A stretch of DNA of 64,000 nt from an uncultured Paraprevotella sp. (GCA_944321525.1 CALULQ010000010.1:1-64000), one strand, 5' to 3'; counted from the first letter of the stretch, positions 26,470 to 38,629 are shown. The notes: generated by a model not told the origin, from the sequence alone. Translations and numbers: made by a program.

Positions 26470-27231
26470 ATGCCGAAGAAGAATTACTATTTGGAGTCTG
26501 TTCTTGACCTGAATGCCAGCAATGTATGGGGGATTGACGCCCAGGAGCTTTTGGAGCTGTGGCAGAAGGACATCAAGGAAGAAGGCTTTTCCGCATCGGA
26601 GGATAAGGTGCTGAACATTATCCGTCTGGCTTTCGAAGTGTATCATTTCGACCCGAAAGACGATCGTGAAGTATTGAGGTACAACAACGGTGATTATGTT
26701 ATTCTGCCGGGCGTGGACAAGCACAAGGGAGCCGTGGCCATCCGTAAGAAGGAGATTCGGCGGATTACAGACCTTTCTTATGAGAACATCAAGCACGTCA
26801 CGGCTTTTGAATTGCTGAAACTGATTGAGGGTAACTTTGGCGGCGGATGGGATTCTATCTCGCTGGCGATAAAGGACATCATCGAATCGGCTTTCGATAT
26901 CAGTACCACCACGCTGCCGGCTTCGCGCATACACGCCAAGGGCGGCACTCTGGAGCGCAAGGTAGCCGACGGATATGAAGTGCTGGAGATTCCGAAAGGT
27001 TCGTGGGTGGAGGCCATTTTTGCCAAGAAGCGCGAACCGATGGAGAAATTGCGCTTTGTGCCGGAGCAGGAATATGATGAGGACGGCAATCGCCGCATCC
27101 CGGACGAGGAGGTGGACGAAGACACCGAGACGGAAGAAGAAGAGGACGTGACAAACGACGAGACCTTCTATGACAGCTATACCCCGGAAGCCGACATCAA
27201 GGACGTGGACGAGGAAATGGCTGACGAATGA
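26470..27231 (+). CDS. Unknown protein with strongly acidic C-terminal tail
   Basis: 253 residues, no signal peptide. Residues ~1-195 are a folded-looking domain (NVWGIDAQELLELWQKDI, GDYVILPGVDKHKGAVAIRKKEIRR). The last ~55 residues are dominated by Asp and Glu (DEEVDEDTETEEEEDV and on), a low-complexity tail typical of proteins that contact basic partners or nucleic-acid machinery. I do not recognise the domain. It has a strong promoter and ribosome site, and its stop codon is only six bases before the cysteine desulfidase start, so the two form an operon. Confidence 0.75.
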   Translation: MPKKNYYLESVLDLNASNVWGIDAQELLELWQKDIKEEGFSASEDKVLNIIRLAFEVYHFDPKDDREVLRYNNGDYVILPGVDKHKGAVAIRKKEIRRITDLSYENIKHVTAFELLKLIEGNFGGGWDSISLAIKDIIESAFDISTTTLPASRIHAKGGTLERKVADGYEVLEIPKGSWVEAIFAKKREPMEKLRFVPEQEYDEDGNRRIPDEEVDEDTETEEEEDVTNDETFYDSYTPEADIKDVDEEMADE

Positions 27232-27237
27232 GAATGG

Positions 27238-28551
27238 ATGGAAGGCATGGAGTGCGTGAAGTTGGATAAAGCGGAGAGAGAACGCATCATCCGGCTGGTC
27301 AAGCAGCAGGTCGTGCCGGCCATTGGCTGCACGGAGCCCATGTGCGTGTCTCTTTGTGTGGCCCGTGCGGCCGAGGCCTTGGGCGAAGAGCCGGTTTCGG
27401 TGCGGGTGGCCTTGAGTGCGAACATACTGAAGAACGCCATGGGCGTCGGCATTCCCGGAACGGGGATGGTGGGGCTGCCCATAGCCATTGCGCTCGGGGC
27501 GCTGGTCGGGAAGTCGGACTACGGGCTTGAGGTGCTGAAGGACGTGACGCCCGAAGATGTGGCCCGCGGAAAGAGATACATCGCGGAGCGGCGCATCAAG
27601 ATTGCCCTGAAAGAAGACACAAGCGAGAAATTGTATGTGGAAGCCGCAGTGGAAGGACGGACGGGGCGCAAGGCCACTGTCATCATTGCGGGGCACCACA
27701 CGCATTTCGTGTTCGTGGAAGTGGACGGGACGGTGTTGTTGGATAACCGCAGGCCTTCGATGGAAGAAGACGACGAGGAAGAATGTGACTTAAACCTGCG
27801 TAAAGTGTATGATTTCTCAATGGAGGCCCCGCTGGAGGAGATTGAGTTCATCCGCGAGGCGCGCCGCCTGAACGAAGCCGCGTCGCAGCAAGCCTTGAAA
27901 GGCTGTTACGGCCACGAACTGGGCAAGACACTGAGCCGTCCGTTGGGGCGGGGCATCATGGGCGACAACATCTTTTCCCATATCCTGTCGAGTACGTCTT
28001 GCGCCTGCGACGCCCGCATGGCGGGCGCCATGATTCCCGTGATGAGCAATTCCGGGAGCGGCAACCAAGGTATCTGCGCCACGATGCCGGTGGTGGTCTT
28101 TGCCGAGGAGAACCATAACACGGACGAAGAACTCATCCGTGCGCTCATGCTCAGTCACCTGACCGCCATTTATATCAAGCAAAGCTTGGGTGTGCTTTCC
28201 GCCTTGTGCGGATGCGTGGTGGCTTCCACCGGTTCGAGTTGCGGCATCACGTATCTGATGGGCGGCAAGTATGAGCAAGTCTCCTATGCCGTGAAGAACA
28301 TGATTGCCAACCTGACCGGCATGATTTGCGATGGCGCCAAGCCCAGCTGCGCGCTGAAGCTCACCAGCGGGGTGTCCACCGCCGTGTTGTCGGCCATGCT
28401 GGCCATGCAACAGAAGTGTGTGAGCAGTGTGGAAGGCATCATCGACGACGATGTAGACAAGAGCATTCACAACCTGACGAGCATCGGTGCGGAAGCCATG
28501 AACGAAACAGACCGCAAGGTGCTCGACATCATGGTGCATAAGAGTTGCTGA
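27238..28551 (+). CDS. L-cysteine desulfidase, CyuA/UPF0597 family
   Basis: 437 residues. The family includes E. coli CyuA (YhaM) and archaeal L-cysteine desulfidase, [4Fe-4S] enzymes that break cysteine into pyruvate, ammonia and sulfide under anaerobic conditions. Characteristic features are IGCTEP near residue 30, MSNSGSGNQGI mid-protein, and cysteines in the C-terminal half (CGCVVASTGSSCG, CDGAKPSC) suited to hold the cluster. The related L-serine deaminase fold makes serine an alternative substrate. It is coupled to the acidic unknown protein upstream; no CyuR regulator or CyuP transporter is visible. Confidence 0.85.
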   Translation: MEGMECVKLDKAERERIIRLVKQQVVPAIGCTEPMCVSLCVARAAEALGEEPVSVRVALSANILKNAMGVGIPGTGMVGLPIAIALGALVGKSDYGLEVLKDVTPEDVARGKRYIAERRIKIALKEDTSEKLYVEAAVEGRTGRKATVIIAGHHTHFVFVEVDGTVLLDNRRPSMEEDDEEECDLNLRKVYDFSMEAPLEEIEFIREARRLNEAASQQALKGCYGHELGKTLSRPLGRGIMGDNIFSHILSSTSCACDARMAGAMIPVMSNSGSGNQGICATMPVVVFAEENHNTDEELIRALMLSHLTAIYIKQSLGVLSALCGCVVASTGSSCGITYLMGGKYEQVSYAVKNMIANLTGMICDGAKPSCALKLTSGVSTAVLSAMLAMQQKCVSSVEGIIDDDVDKSIHNLTSIGAEAMNETDRKVLDIMVHKSC

Positions 28552-28674
28552 CGAAGCGGGGCCGGAGGGGAGGATGCCGCTTGGTTTCCAGAGTATAGAG
28601 CCCTTCGTCGGTTCCTATGGAAAGTCCTTCTCCGGTTTGATGTTCCCGTTCTCGTGTGGGGTCTGGACAGTTTT

Positions 28675-28748
28675 TGAGCCGGCTCCGCTTCAGCCATGAG
28701 GAAGATAGCGTCAGCTATCGGGTGAAGGGCAGAAGCGGAACCGGCTCA
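28675..28748. repeat. Long composite inverted repeat between convergent genes
   Basis: Outer arms TGAGCCGG-CT-CCGCTTC (from 28675) pair with GAAGCGG-AA-CCGGCTCA (to 28748), with a nested hairpin GATAGC-GTCA-GCTATC near the tip. It lies between the cysteine desulfidase and AAA+ genes. It lacks a proper T run on either strand and does not contain GTACTCGAGTAC, so it is distinct from the GTAC-palindrome family. Confidence 0.75.
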
Positions 28749-28792
28749 ATTGTTTATCCCCAATCGCCGTTTGATGGATTCGAAGCCGCTTT

Positions 28793-30877
28793 TTAGAATC
28801 CTATTTTCTTCGCGTCGCCCCCGTTTTTTCCTATTTTCTCTTCGTGGCAAAGCTGTGCGAGGCTTTCCGGTGTGGGGCGCACGCCGTTGATGACTTCCTC
28901 CATCAGGGCCTTTCGTGCGATGTTTTCTATTTCGCCGCCGCTCAAGTCGAAGCGCGCGGCGAGCGACGCGGCTTCCCCTTCGTCCAGCTGGGGGAGCTTG
29001 TCTTTCCATATTTGCGCTTTTGCGCAGACGGACGGTTGCCCGAAGCGCACCTTGAACAGGAAGCGCCGTTCGAAGGCCTTGTCCAGGTTGTCGGCCAGGT
29101 TGGTGGTGGCCACAAGGATGCCGTCGAGCCTTTCCATTTCTTCCAGGATGATGTTCTGTATCGCATTTTCGGTTTGCGCCACGCTGCTGCTGTTGGAGTC
29201 TTTGCGTTTGGAGAACACGGCGTCGGCCTCGTTGAACAGCAGTATGGGTTTCACCTTGCTTTTTTCGCAAAGGCGTTTGTATTGGGTGAACACTTCCTTG
29301 ATGAGCTTCTCGCTCTCGCCAAACCAGCAAGTCTTGGTGGCCGAGATGTCCACGTGCACGATGTCGCGTCCCGTGGCCCGCGCCATTTGCATCACGCTTT
29401 CGGTCTTGCCCGTTCCCGGTGCGCCATAGAACATCACCGTGATGCCGGCCGGCAGGTGTCTTTCGCCCAGCCTCCGGCAGAGGGTTTGATAGTTCTGTTC
29501 GTCCAGACTGTTGCGCAGTGTGGCGAGCTGGCGCTCCAGTTCCGGTTCGAAGAACAGCCTTTTTCCGGCGATTTTGCTGCATGGCAGCAGGTTCTTGTCC
29601 GTGTAGTTGCTTTGGAACAGGGCCGCGTCTTCTTCGAGGAACACCTCTTTCCCTTTTTCCGTCAGTTTGAGTTCGCCGTTGTCGAAGATGCCTCCTCCCG
29701 TGAGTTCCACGAGGCCTTTCCGTTGCAGCGGGTGTTGCCCGTCCTGCAGCGCGCGGCGCAGCTGCATCTCGTCCCGTTTGGTGAAGATGCGCTGGAGTTG
29801 CGAGATGCGGTACGAGTCGGAATCGAGCAGTTCGTAGCACACCATGTAGAAGATGATCCGGTCTTCGATTGATGCCACTTGTGCGCGCAGGTCCTTCACC
29901 ACTCCCAGCTGCCGGTTTTTTCCTTCCAGTTTACATATATCGCGACGGATTTTCATGATGGTTCTCATGTCGCTCTGGTAGCCGGCGTTGTCGTCCACTA
30001 TCTTGTAGGCTTTCCCGATGAAGCCATACCGGTCCAGCGGGCTGTTGTTCTCGATGAAGGCCGACGAGGCTTCGCCGAAGAGCAGCCGGATGCCCTTTTC
30101 CGTGAGATGCAGTTGCGATTCGTCCCTCAGTTCTGCCAGGTCGGCTGCCTGGAGCGGGTGTTCGTTTCCCACGATGAGCTGCCGGGCCAGGGTCCGGGGC
30201 ATGATGCGGTCGTAGAGGTCCTGAAGCGTGCGGTCCAGGTCAGACCGTCCGCCCCCGCAATCGTCGGCGAAGTCTTTGCAGAGTTCGTAGAAGAGCGTTC
30301 GGTCCTCGATGCGTTCCACCAGTTTTTTCGTTTCCGCCACCAGGGCCATTGTCGCATGCTCGTGTTCCAAAACTTCGGTCTGTGCGAACACGCTTTCCGT
30401 GTCGGCGTTTCCCTTTGAGCGTTCCTGGATGAAGCGGTCCACGGCTCCGCAGAAGTCGAACTGGTCGTAAGCCGCGGCGGTTCGTCGGGGCGAGGGCTTC
30501 ACGTTCCGTCCTTCCGCGATGGCGCAGAACACATGGGCCTGCAGCTTGAACTGCTTTTTGGTGACCCAGTGCTCGTCCGGGTTTTCCGTCGTGGCATAGC
30601 CTTTGGCCGTCAGGGCCTGGAGGGCCGGCACGAAGGTCATGGCGTCCAGCGCCGTGCATCCGAAGTAGTCGGACAGGTCGGTCAGGTCGGTGGCCCGTCC
30701 GGAGCATTGCCGGTCGAGCAGTGCCACCAGCGCCATGGCTTGCTGCCGGTCGTCGAGTGCCAGGCTTTCCCCGATGGCATCGAGTGCCGGTTCGGCGCAG
30801 GCCAGCCGTTTCAGTTTGCTTCCCTTCAGTTTCGAGGCCGCAGCACGTATGTGCTGCATCAGTGATACGTTTTCCAT
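28793..30877 (-). CDS. AAA+ ATPase with repeated N-terminal modules
   Basis: 694 residues from MENVSLMQH (the frame is open to 30904, but the promoter predicts a later start). The C-terminal ~230 residues are a AAA+ core: Walker A GAPGTGKTE (near 483), Walker B ILLFNEADAVF (near 546, Asn where Asp is usual), sensor 1 ATTNLADN and arginine-finger region FERRF. The N-terminal ~430 residues contain at least two related modules, each with an IEDR-x2-FY helix and a later HPLQ-x3-L-x-EL...LTEKG segment that resembles a winged helix. Role unknown; possibly protein or nucleoprotein remodelling. Alone in its transcription unit. Confidence 0.85.
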   Translation of the reverse strand: MENVSLMQHIRAAASKLKGSKLKRLACAEPALDAIGESLALDDRQQAMALVALLDRQCSGRATDLTDLSDYFGCTALDAMTFVPALQALTAKGYATTENPDEHWVTKKQFKLQAHVFCAIAEGRNVKPSPRRTAAAYDQFDFCGAVDRFIQERSKGNADTESVFAQTEVLEHEHATMALVAETKKLVERIEDRTLFYELCKDFADDCGGGRSDLDRTLQDLYDRIMPRTLARQLIVGNEHPLQAADLAELRDESQLHLTEKGIRLLFGEASSAFIENNSPLDRYGFIGKAYKIVDDNAGYQSDMRTIMKIRRDICKLEGKNRQLGVVKDLRAQVASIEDRIIFYMVCYELLDSDSYRISQLQRIFTKRDEMQLRRALQDGQHPLQRKGLVELTGGGIFDNGELKLTEKGKEVFLEEDAALFQSNYTDKNLLPCSKIAGKRLFFEPELERQLATLRNSLDEQNYQTLCRRLGERHLPAGITVMFYGAPGTGKTESVMQMARATGRDIVHVDISATKTCWFGESEKLIKEVFTQYKRLCEKSKVKPILLFNEADAVFSKRKDSNSSSVAQTENAIQNIILEEMERLDGILVATTNLADNLDKAFERRFLFKVRFGQPSVCAKAQIWKDKLPQLDEGEAASLAARFDLSGGEIENIARKALMEEVINGVRPTPESLAQLCHEEKIGKNGGDAKKIGF

Positions 30878-30901
30878 ATTGTCGCTTTTGAAATCCTGCT
30901 G

Positions 30902-30909
30902 CAAAGTTA
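30902..30909 (-). promoter_or_regulatory. Promoter -7 box for the AAA+ ATPase gene
   Basis: TAACTTTG read leftward; predicted start near 30895 supports the ATG at 30877 rather than 30904. Confidence 0.55.
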
Positions 30910-31064
30910 TGTCCGGAAGATGCCAATCTGTGGCACAAGGCAGGGCGATGACTGTTAAAACACGTTATATGGGCATGGAATCCCCCGCCGTGGAGTAAAC
31001 CTTCCTTCTCCGCGCATGTCCTATCATTGTAATTCAAAAATATTGGTTTAAAAAGAAAGGAACT

Positions 31065-31508
31065 ATGAGAAAATTGATGGTGGCCGTATGTTTCGCCTTG
31101 TTGGCCGGAGGCACAGTGCAGGCACAAAACGGGAGCGAGGCTCCGCGCAGGGGATGGAATCCCGAGATGGTGGCAAAAAGAATGTCCGAGCGGTTGATGC
31201 TGGGCGACGAGGCTTCGGCCAAGTTCATCCCGCTTTACCAAGAGTACATGCAGAAGCTGGCGGAGTGCCGCATGCCGCGCAGGCAGGGAGGCCAGGAAGC
31301 CGCCCAGACGGACGAGGCGATAGACGAAAGAATCCAGCAAATGTTCGACGCGCAGGAGAAGCGCCTGAAAGTGCAGAAGGATTATTACGGCAAGTTCAAG
31401 GAGGTGCTGACCATGCGCCAGGTGGAACAACTTTATAACCGGGCGCAGGCGCCGGGACGCAATCGCCCGCAGGGGGCGCCCCGGGCACCGCGTGGAATGA
31501 ACCGTTGA
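31065..31508 (+). CDS. Small exported protein, DUF4890/Spy-like
   Basis: 147 residues: signal peptide MRKLMVAVCFALLAGGTVQAQ, then a helical, Arg- and Gln-rich mature part (MVAKRMSERLMLGDEASAKFIPLYQEYMQKL ... DERIQQMFDAQEKRLKVQKDYYGKFKEVLTMRQVEQLY) resembling periplasmic Spy/CpxP-type LTxxQ proteins and the Bacteroidetes DUF4890 group. The last ~20 residues are a Pro/Arg/Gly tail. Spy-like proteins act as ATP-independent periplasmic chaperones, but this function is only inferred. Single gene with its own terminator. Confidence 0.75.
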   Translation: MRKLMVAVCFALLAGGTVQAQNGSEAPRRGWNPEMVAKRMSERLMLGDEASAKFIPLYQEYMQKLAECRMPRRQGGQEAAQTDEAIDERIQQMFDAQEKRLKVQKDYYGKFKEVLTMRQVEQLYNRAQAPGRNRPQGAPRAPRGMNR

Positions 31509-31530
31509 GTTAGTTAGTCATAGTGATGTT

Positions 31531-31574
31531 TCCCGCTGTTTGGAGCCGTTGGTTTCGGGCAGCGGGATTTTTTT
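31531..31574 (+). terminator. Terminator after the DUF4890-like gene
   Basis: TCCCGCTG (31531-31538) pairs with CAGCGGGA (31560-31567), followed by seven T. Confidence 0.85.
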
Positions 31575-31640
31575 GTTGCCGCCGGCAGAATGGGGGAGGC
31601 GGCGGCAGCCCTCCGCCTTGCCCGACGACGTGCGTCGGTG

Positions 31641-31712
31641 TGCGGAGGCCGTCAGCGTACTTTGCGGCAAGTACTCGAGTACTCTGCGGCAAGTACAATT
31701 CGGGACTCCGCA
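31641..31712 (+). repeat. GTAC-palindrome element, copy 4 (72 bp, forward)
   Basis: TGCGGAG (31641-31647) and CTCCGCA (31706-31712) ends, two cores (TTTGCGGCAA, TCTGCGGCAA) both in the same orientation, and GTACTCGAGTAC at 31671-31682. It lies between the terminators of the convergent DUF4890-like gene and the ATP synthase operon. Confidence 0.9.
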
Positions 31713-31787
31713 AGGCGCCTGTCCGCTTTCAGCCATTCCGCAGGGCGTTTCCAGCCCGGGAGCGGACGCCTTTCCGCCGGAACGGAA

Positions 31788-31830
31788 GAAGCCCCGGCGC
31801 CCGATTTTTCTTGTCGGGCGCCGGGGCTTC
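31788..31830 (-). terminator. Terminator-like hairpin of the ATP synthase operon
   Basis: 17-bp GC-rich perfect stem (GAAGCCCCGGCGCCCGA and complement) around a short T-rich loop, 22 bases past the atpG stop. The leftward T run is weak (TTCTTCC). Confidence 0.75.
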
Positions 31831-31851
31831 CATGTTTGTGTTGTCCGTTGT

Positions 31852-32724
31852 TCAGGCCATGGTGCCGCCCACGATGTCGAGCAACTCGTTGGTGATGGCC
31901 TGCTGCCGCCCCTTGTTGTAGGCCACGGTGAGGTCCTGAATCAAGTTGTTGGCATTGTCGGTGGCCACTTGCATGGCCACGCTGCGGGCCGCGTGTTCCG
32001 AGGCGTTGGAGTCGAGCAGGGCAGTGTAGACCTTCAGCTTCAGCACTTCGGGGATGAGACGTTCCAGCAGCGCGCCCTCGGAAGGTTCTATCAGGTAGTC
32101 GGGCAGCGTTCCGCCTGCGGCGTCCTCGCCGGCCAGTTGCGACAAGTCCACGGGAAGGTAGACGGAACGGGTGAGTTTCTGCACGCCGGCCGACTTGAAA
32201 TGATGGTAGATGAACTCCACCCGGTCGAACTCGCCTTCGATGAAGCGGCGGCACAGTTCGGCAGCCAGCTCCTTGGCCTCCTCGTAGTTGGGCTTGTTGG
32301 CCATGTGCGTGAAGTCGCCGCCCACGTTGACCCCCGTTTTCTTCACCGCGTCCGCCACTTTGCGCCCCACGGGATAGACGGTGATGTTTTCAGATGGCAT
32401 CCCCGCGTGTTCGTCCAGCCAGCGGTGGTAGAGGCGGATGACGTTGGAGTTGAACCCGCCGCAAAGGCTGCTGTTGGACGAGAACACCACCAGCGCGACC
32501 TTCTTCGTTTCCCGTTCTTGGGCGAATGGCGATTGCATCGCGCCCCCCGACTGCAGGAAATGGGTCATGATGGCCGACAGCCGCTGTTCGTAGGGCAGCA
32601 TGCCTTCGATGACCTCCTGCGCCTTGTGGAGCTTGGCGGAGGCCACCATTTTCATGGCCGACGTGATCTTCAGCGTGTTGTTGGCCGATAAGATTCTGCC
32701 TTTTATTTCTTTGAGTGATGCCAT
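31852..32724 (-). CDS. atpG: F1 ATP synthase gamma subunit
   Basis: 290 residues. The N-terminal MASLKEIKGRILSANNTLKITSAMKMVASAKLHKA and C-terminal DNANNLIQDLTVAYNKGRQQAITNELLDIVGG are the two coiled-coil helices of the central rotor shaft; the middle is the Rossmann-like domain. Last gene of the leftward ATP synthase operon, seven bases after atpA. A GC-rich hairpin follows. Confidence 0.97.
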   Translation of the reverse strand: MASLKEIKGRILSANNTLKITSAMKMVASAKLHKAQEVIEGMLPYEQRLSAIMTHFLQSGGAMQSPFAQERETKKVALVVFSSNSSLCGGFNSNVIRLYHRWLDEHAGMPSENITVYPVGRKVADAVKKTGVNVGGDFTHMANKPNYEEAKELAAELCRRFIEGEFDRVEFIYHHFKSAGVQKLTRSVYLPVDLSQLAGEDAAGGTLPDYLIEPSEGALLERLIPEVLKLKVYTALLDSNASEHAARSVAMQVATDNANNLIQDLTVAYNKGRQQAITNELLDIVGGTMA

Positions 32725-32731
32725 GTCTTAA

Positions 32732-34318
<1,587 letters not shown>

Positions 34319-34336
34319 ACTCTGGTTTCCTTTTCA

Positions 34337-34897
34337 TTATACTATTCTTCTGTTCTTCTCGATAAACTGTTTCTTCACCCTCTGCAGCTGGCCGGCCACG
34401 CTGGCGTCCACCCTCCAGTATCCCATGCCGAGGATGCCGCCGCCGATGATGTCCGGGTCGACGCGCGTCTCGAACTCCACGGCCCGGCCGCGGTAGAAGT
34501 GGAGGATGATTTTCTTCAGCCGTTCCAATGTCTCTGCCGGCAGCGGCGCGGCCGTGACGAGGAAGCCTTGGCGTATCCGCTTTTTCTTCCTGTAGAGGAA
34601 CAAATAGGAGTTCAGGATGAACACCAGGAACTTCTCGCGCTTGTGCTCGAGCAGAAGGCCGAAAAAGCGGGTCAGCTCAGGGCAGGTGTCTTTTCCGGCA
34701 GTGGCGTTCTGAAGGAGCTTGATTTTCTCCTCCTTGCCCACGACGGGGTTTTCCACGGCCCGCCGGATGTCCCCGATTTGGGCATAATGTTCCAGCAACA
34801 CTTCTATTTGTTGGTAGACAGTTGTCTCGTTCGCGCGCTCGCAGGCAAAGTCCAACAGGGCGCGTGCATAACGTCTGGAGATGATTCCTATGTCCAT
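34337..34897 (-). CDS. atpH: F1 ATP synthase delta subunit
   Basis: 186 residues, the stator link between F1 and the b subunits (OSCP family). The N-terminal helical bundle starts IISRRYARALLDFA, and the C-terminal FETRVDPDIIGGGILGMGYWRVDASVAGQLQRVK matches the family signature. The stop codon of atpF directly abuts its start. The family is poorly conserved, but position and these motifs make the call firm. Confidence 0.95.
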   Translation of the reverse strand: MDIGIISRRYARALLDFACERANETTVYQQIEVLLEHYAQIGDIRRAVENPVVGKEEKIKLLQNATAGKDTCPELTRFFGLLLEHKREKFLVFILNSYLFLYRKKKRIRQGFLVTAAPLPAETLERLKKIILHFYRGRAVEFETRVDPDIIGGGILGMGYWRVDASVAGQLQRVKKQFIEKNRRIV

Positions 34898-35404
34898 TTA
34901 CTTAATCTCTCGTTCGGATTCCACCTCAGCGATCATGCGGTTGATGAAATCCAGTTGTTCTTGGTCTTTAGACAGTTCCCTGCGCAGGATTTTCTCGGCC
35001 ACGTCGACGGAGAGGACAGCCACCTGGCGGCGGATGTCGTTGACGGCGCTTTCCTTTTCGGCGGCGATTTGGTGGCGCGTCTCGTCGAGCGCTTTCTGGG
35101 CCTCTTCGCGGGCTCGCCCGCGGGCGTCCGCTACGATTTGGTCGCGCGTGGCAGCGGCTTCCTTCAGTATGGCCGACTGTTGCCGCCGCGCTTCTGCCAG
35201 CAGGTTTTCCACTTCGGTTTTAGCCTGTTGCAGCTGTTCGTTGGCTTGGCGCGCGGCTTCCAGCGAACTGTCGATGTATTTCTTTCGTTTGTCCACTGCG
35301 TTGATGATGACCGGGAAGGCGTACTTCGCCAAGATGAAGAATACGACTCCGAAGCAGACCACCATCCAGAACAGCAGACCCGAATCTGGTGTCAGCAGTC
35401 CCAT
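34898..35404 (-). CDS. atpF: F0 ATP synthase b subunit
   Basis: 168 residues. One N-terminal membrane helix (LLFWMVVCFGVVFFILAKYAFPVI) is followed by a long charged coiled coil, the peripheral stalk of the synthase. Lies between atpE (14-base gap) and atpH (no gap). Confidence 0.96.
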   Translation of the reverse strand: MGLLTPDSGLLFWMVVCFGVVFFILAKYAFPVIINAVDKRKKYIDSSLEAARQANEQLQQAKTEVENLLAEARRQQSAILKEAAATRDQIVADARGRAREEAQKALDETRHQIAAEKESAVNDIRRQVAVLSVDVAEKILRRELSKDQEQLDFINRMIAEVESEREIK

Positions 35405-35418
35405 GATGTGCGCAGGGG

Positions 35419-35688
<270 letters not shown>

Positions 35689-35704
35689 TTAAATGATTAA
35701 TACT

Positions 35705-36775
35705 TTATTTGTTTTCTGTTGTTGTTTCCGCTTGGGGATGCGCGATGCCGATGAATATCGCCGACAAGAGTGTGAACACGTAGGCCTGGATGAATGCCAC
35801 CAGCACCTCCAACGCGTTCAGGAATATGCCGAAAATGACGGCGATGAAGCTCATCGAACTGCAAATGCCCGCGCCCAGCTGCGCCGTGATGAAGATGATG
35901 CACACGATGCTCAGGATGCCCGCGTGGCCGGCCATGAGGTTGGCGAACAGTCGCATGGCCAGCGTGAAGGGCTTGGTGAACACGCCGATGAACTCAATCA
36001 GCGGCATGAGCGGCACGGGGGCCTTGAGCCACGTGGGCACGTTGGGCCAGAAGATGTCCTTCCAATATTCCTTCGAACCGGTGACGTTGGTCAGCACGAA
36101 CGTGAACAAGGCCAGCACCACCGTGATGGCGATGTTGCCCGTGATGTTCGCCCCGCCGGGGAAGAACGGCACCAAGCCCATCAGGTTGTTCAACAAGATG
36201 AAGAAGAAGGCGGTGAGCAGGTAGGGGGCATACCGCCGGTATTGCGCTCCCACGCAGCTTTTCACCACATCCTCGTAGATGTACATCACCGTGGCTTCCA
36301 TCATGCCCACGCCTCCCTTGGGGGCGGACTCGTTCACTTCGTGCCGCTTGTACCAGCGGGCGCAGCCCAGCATGATGGCCACCAGCAGGGCGCTGTTGAT
36401 GAAGAGGGCCAGCACATTTTTCGTGATGGAGATGTCCAGCGGGCGCACTTCCTCGCCCGCGGCATTTCGCTCCACGATTTTCTTGGCATGGCTTCCTTCC
36501 TGCGCGATGTAGAGTCCTTCGTATTCCGCCCCGTCTTTCAGCCGGTCGGAAGAGAACACATGCCAGCCCGTGGAACTCTTCACGATGACGGGCAGGGGGA
36601 TGTGCACCGACACGTCGCCGACGTCCGTGATGTGCCATTCGTAGGAGTCCTCGATGTGGCCGAACACGATTCCGGCCACGTCGATTCCTTTTTCAGCCTC
36701 CGCCGCCCGTGCGGTCTGTGGGGCGAGCAGCAGGCAGAGGCCGGCGATGATGGATAGATATTTTGTCCGTTTCAT
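35705..36775 (-). CDS. atpB: F0 ATP synthase a subunit
   Basis: 356 residues from MKRTKYLSI (the frame is open nine codons further). The N-terminus is a signal-like segment (LSIIAGLCLLLAPQTARAAEA) and a ~100-residue extracytoplasmic region before the usual helices, so the protein is longer than the ~270 residues of E. coli subunit a, as in other Bacteroidetes. The essential arginine is in FTLAMRLFANLMAGH. It follows atpC by 54 bases with no atpI-like gene between. Confidence 0.95.
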   Translation of the reverse strand: MKRTKYLSIIAGLCLLLAPQTARAAEAEKGIDVAGIVFGHIEDSYEWHITDVGDVSVHIPLPVIVKSSTGWHVFSSDRLKDGAEYEGLYIAQEGSHAKKIVERNAAGEEVRPLDISITKNVLALFINSALLVAIMLGCARWYKRHEVNESAPKGGVGMMEATVMYIYEDVVKSCVGAQYRRYAPYLLTAFFFILLNNLMGLVPFFPGGANITGNIAITVVLALFTFVLTNVTGSKEYWKDIFWPNVPTWLKAPVPLMPLIEFIGVFTKPFTLAMRLFANLMAGHAGILSIVCIIFITAQLGAGICSSMSFIAVIFGIFLNALEVLVAFIQAYVFTLLSAIFIGIAHPQAETTTENK

Positions 36776-36829
36776 TCTTTGTTTTGCTTTATTCTGTACC
36801 AATCTCCTTGTGTATGGCGTGTGGCGGCT

Positions 36830-37090
36830 TCAGCCTTTTGCCACCGTCACGCAGACCGACACCTCGTTGCGGAGCACTTCCACGAATCCGCCTTCGATGG
36901 CGATGCTCTCTTTCCCTTCGGCATGCCGGAACGTGACCTCGCCCTTGTCGAGCGACGAAATCAGCGGGGCATGGTTGTGGTACACGCCGAACAGCCCCAG
37001 GCTTCCGGGGAGTTTCACATACTGCACGTCGCCGTCGAACAATGTCTTTTCGGGAGACACGATAACCAGATGGATGTTCTCGCTTTCCAT
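36830..37090 (-). CDS. atpC: F1 ATP synthase epsilon subunit, short form
   Basis: 86 residues, only the N-terminal beta-sandwich (LVIVSPEKTLFDGDVQYVKLPGSLGLFGVYHNHAPLISSL). The C-terminal two-helix domain that inhibits ATP hydrolysis in many bacteria (total length ~135 residues) is absent. Short epsilon subunits are known in Bacteroidetes. Second gene of the operon, six bases after atpD. Confidence 0.95.
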   Translation of the reverse strand: MESENIHLVIVSPEKTLFDGDVQYVKLPGSLGLFGVYHNHAPLISSLDKGEVTFRHAEGKESIAIEGGFVEVLRNEVSVCVTVAKG

Positions 37091-37096
37091 GTTTCT

Positions 37097-38629
<1,533 letters not shown>

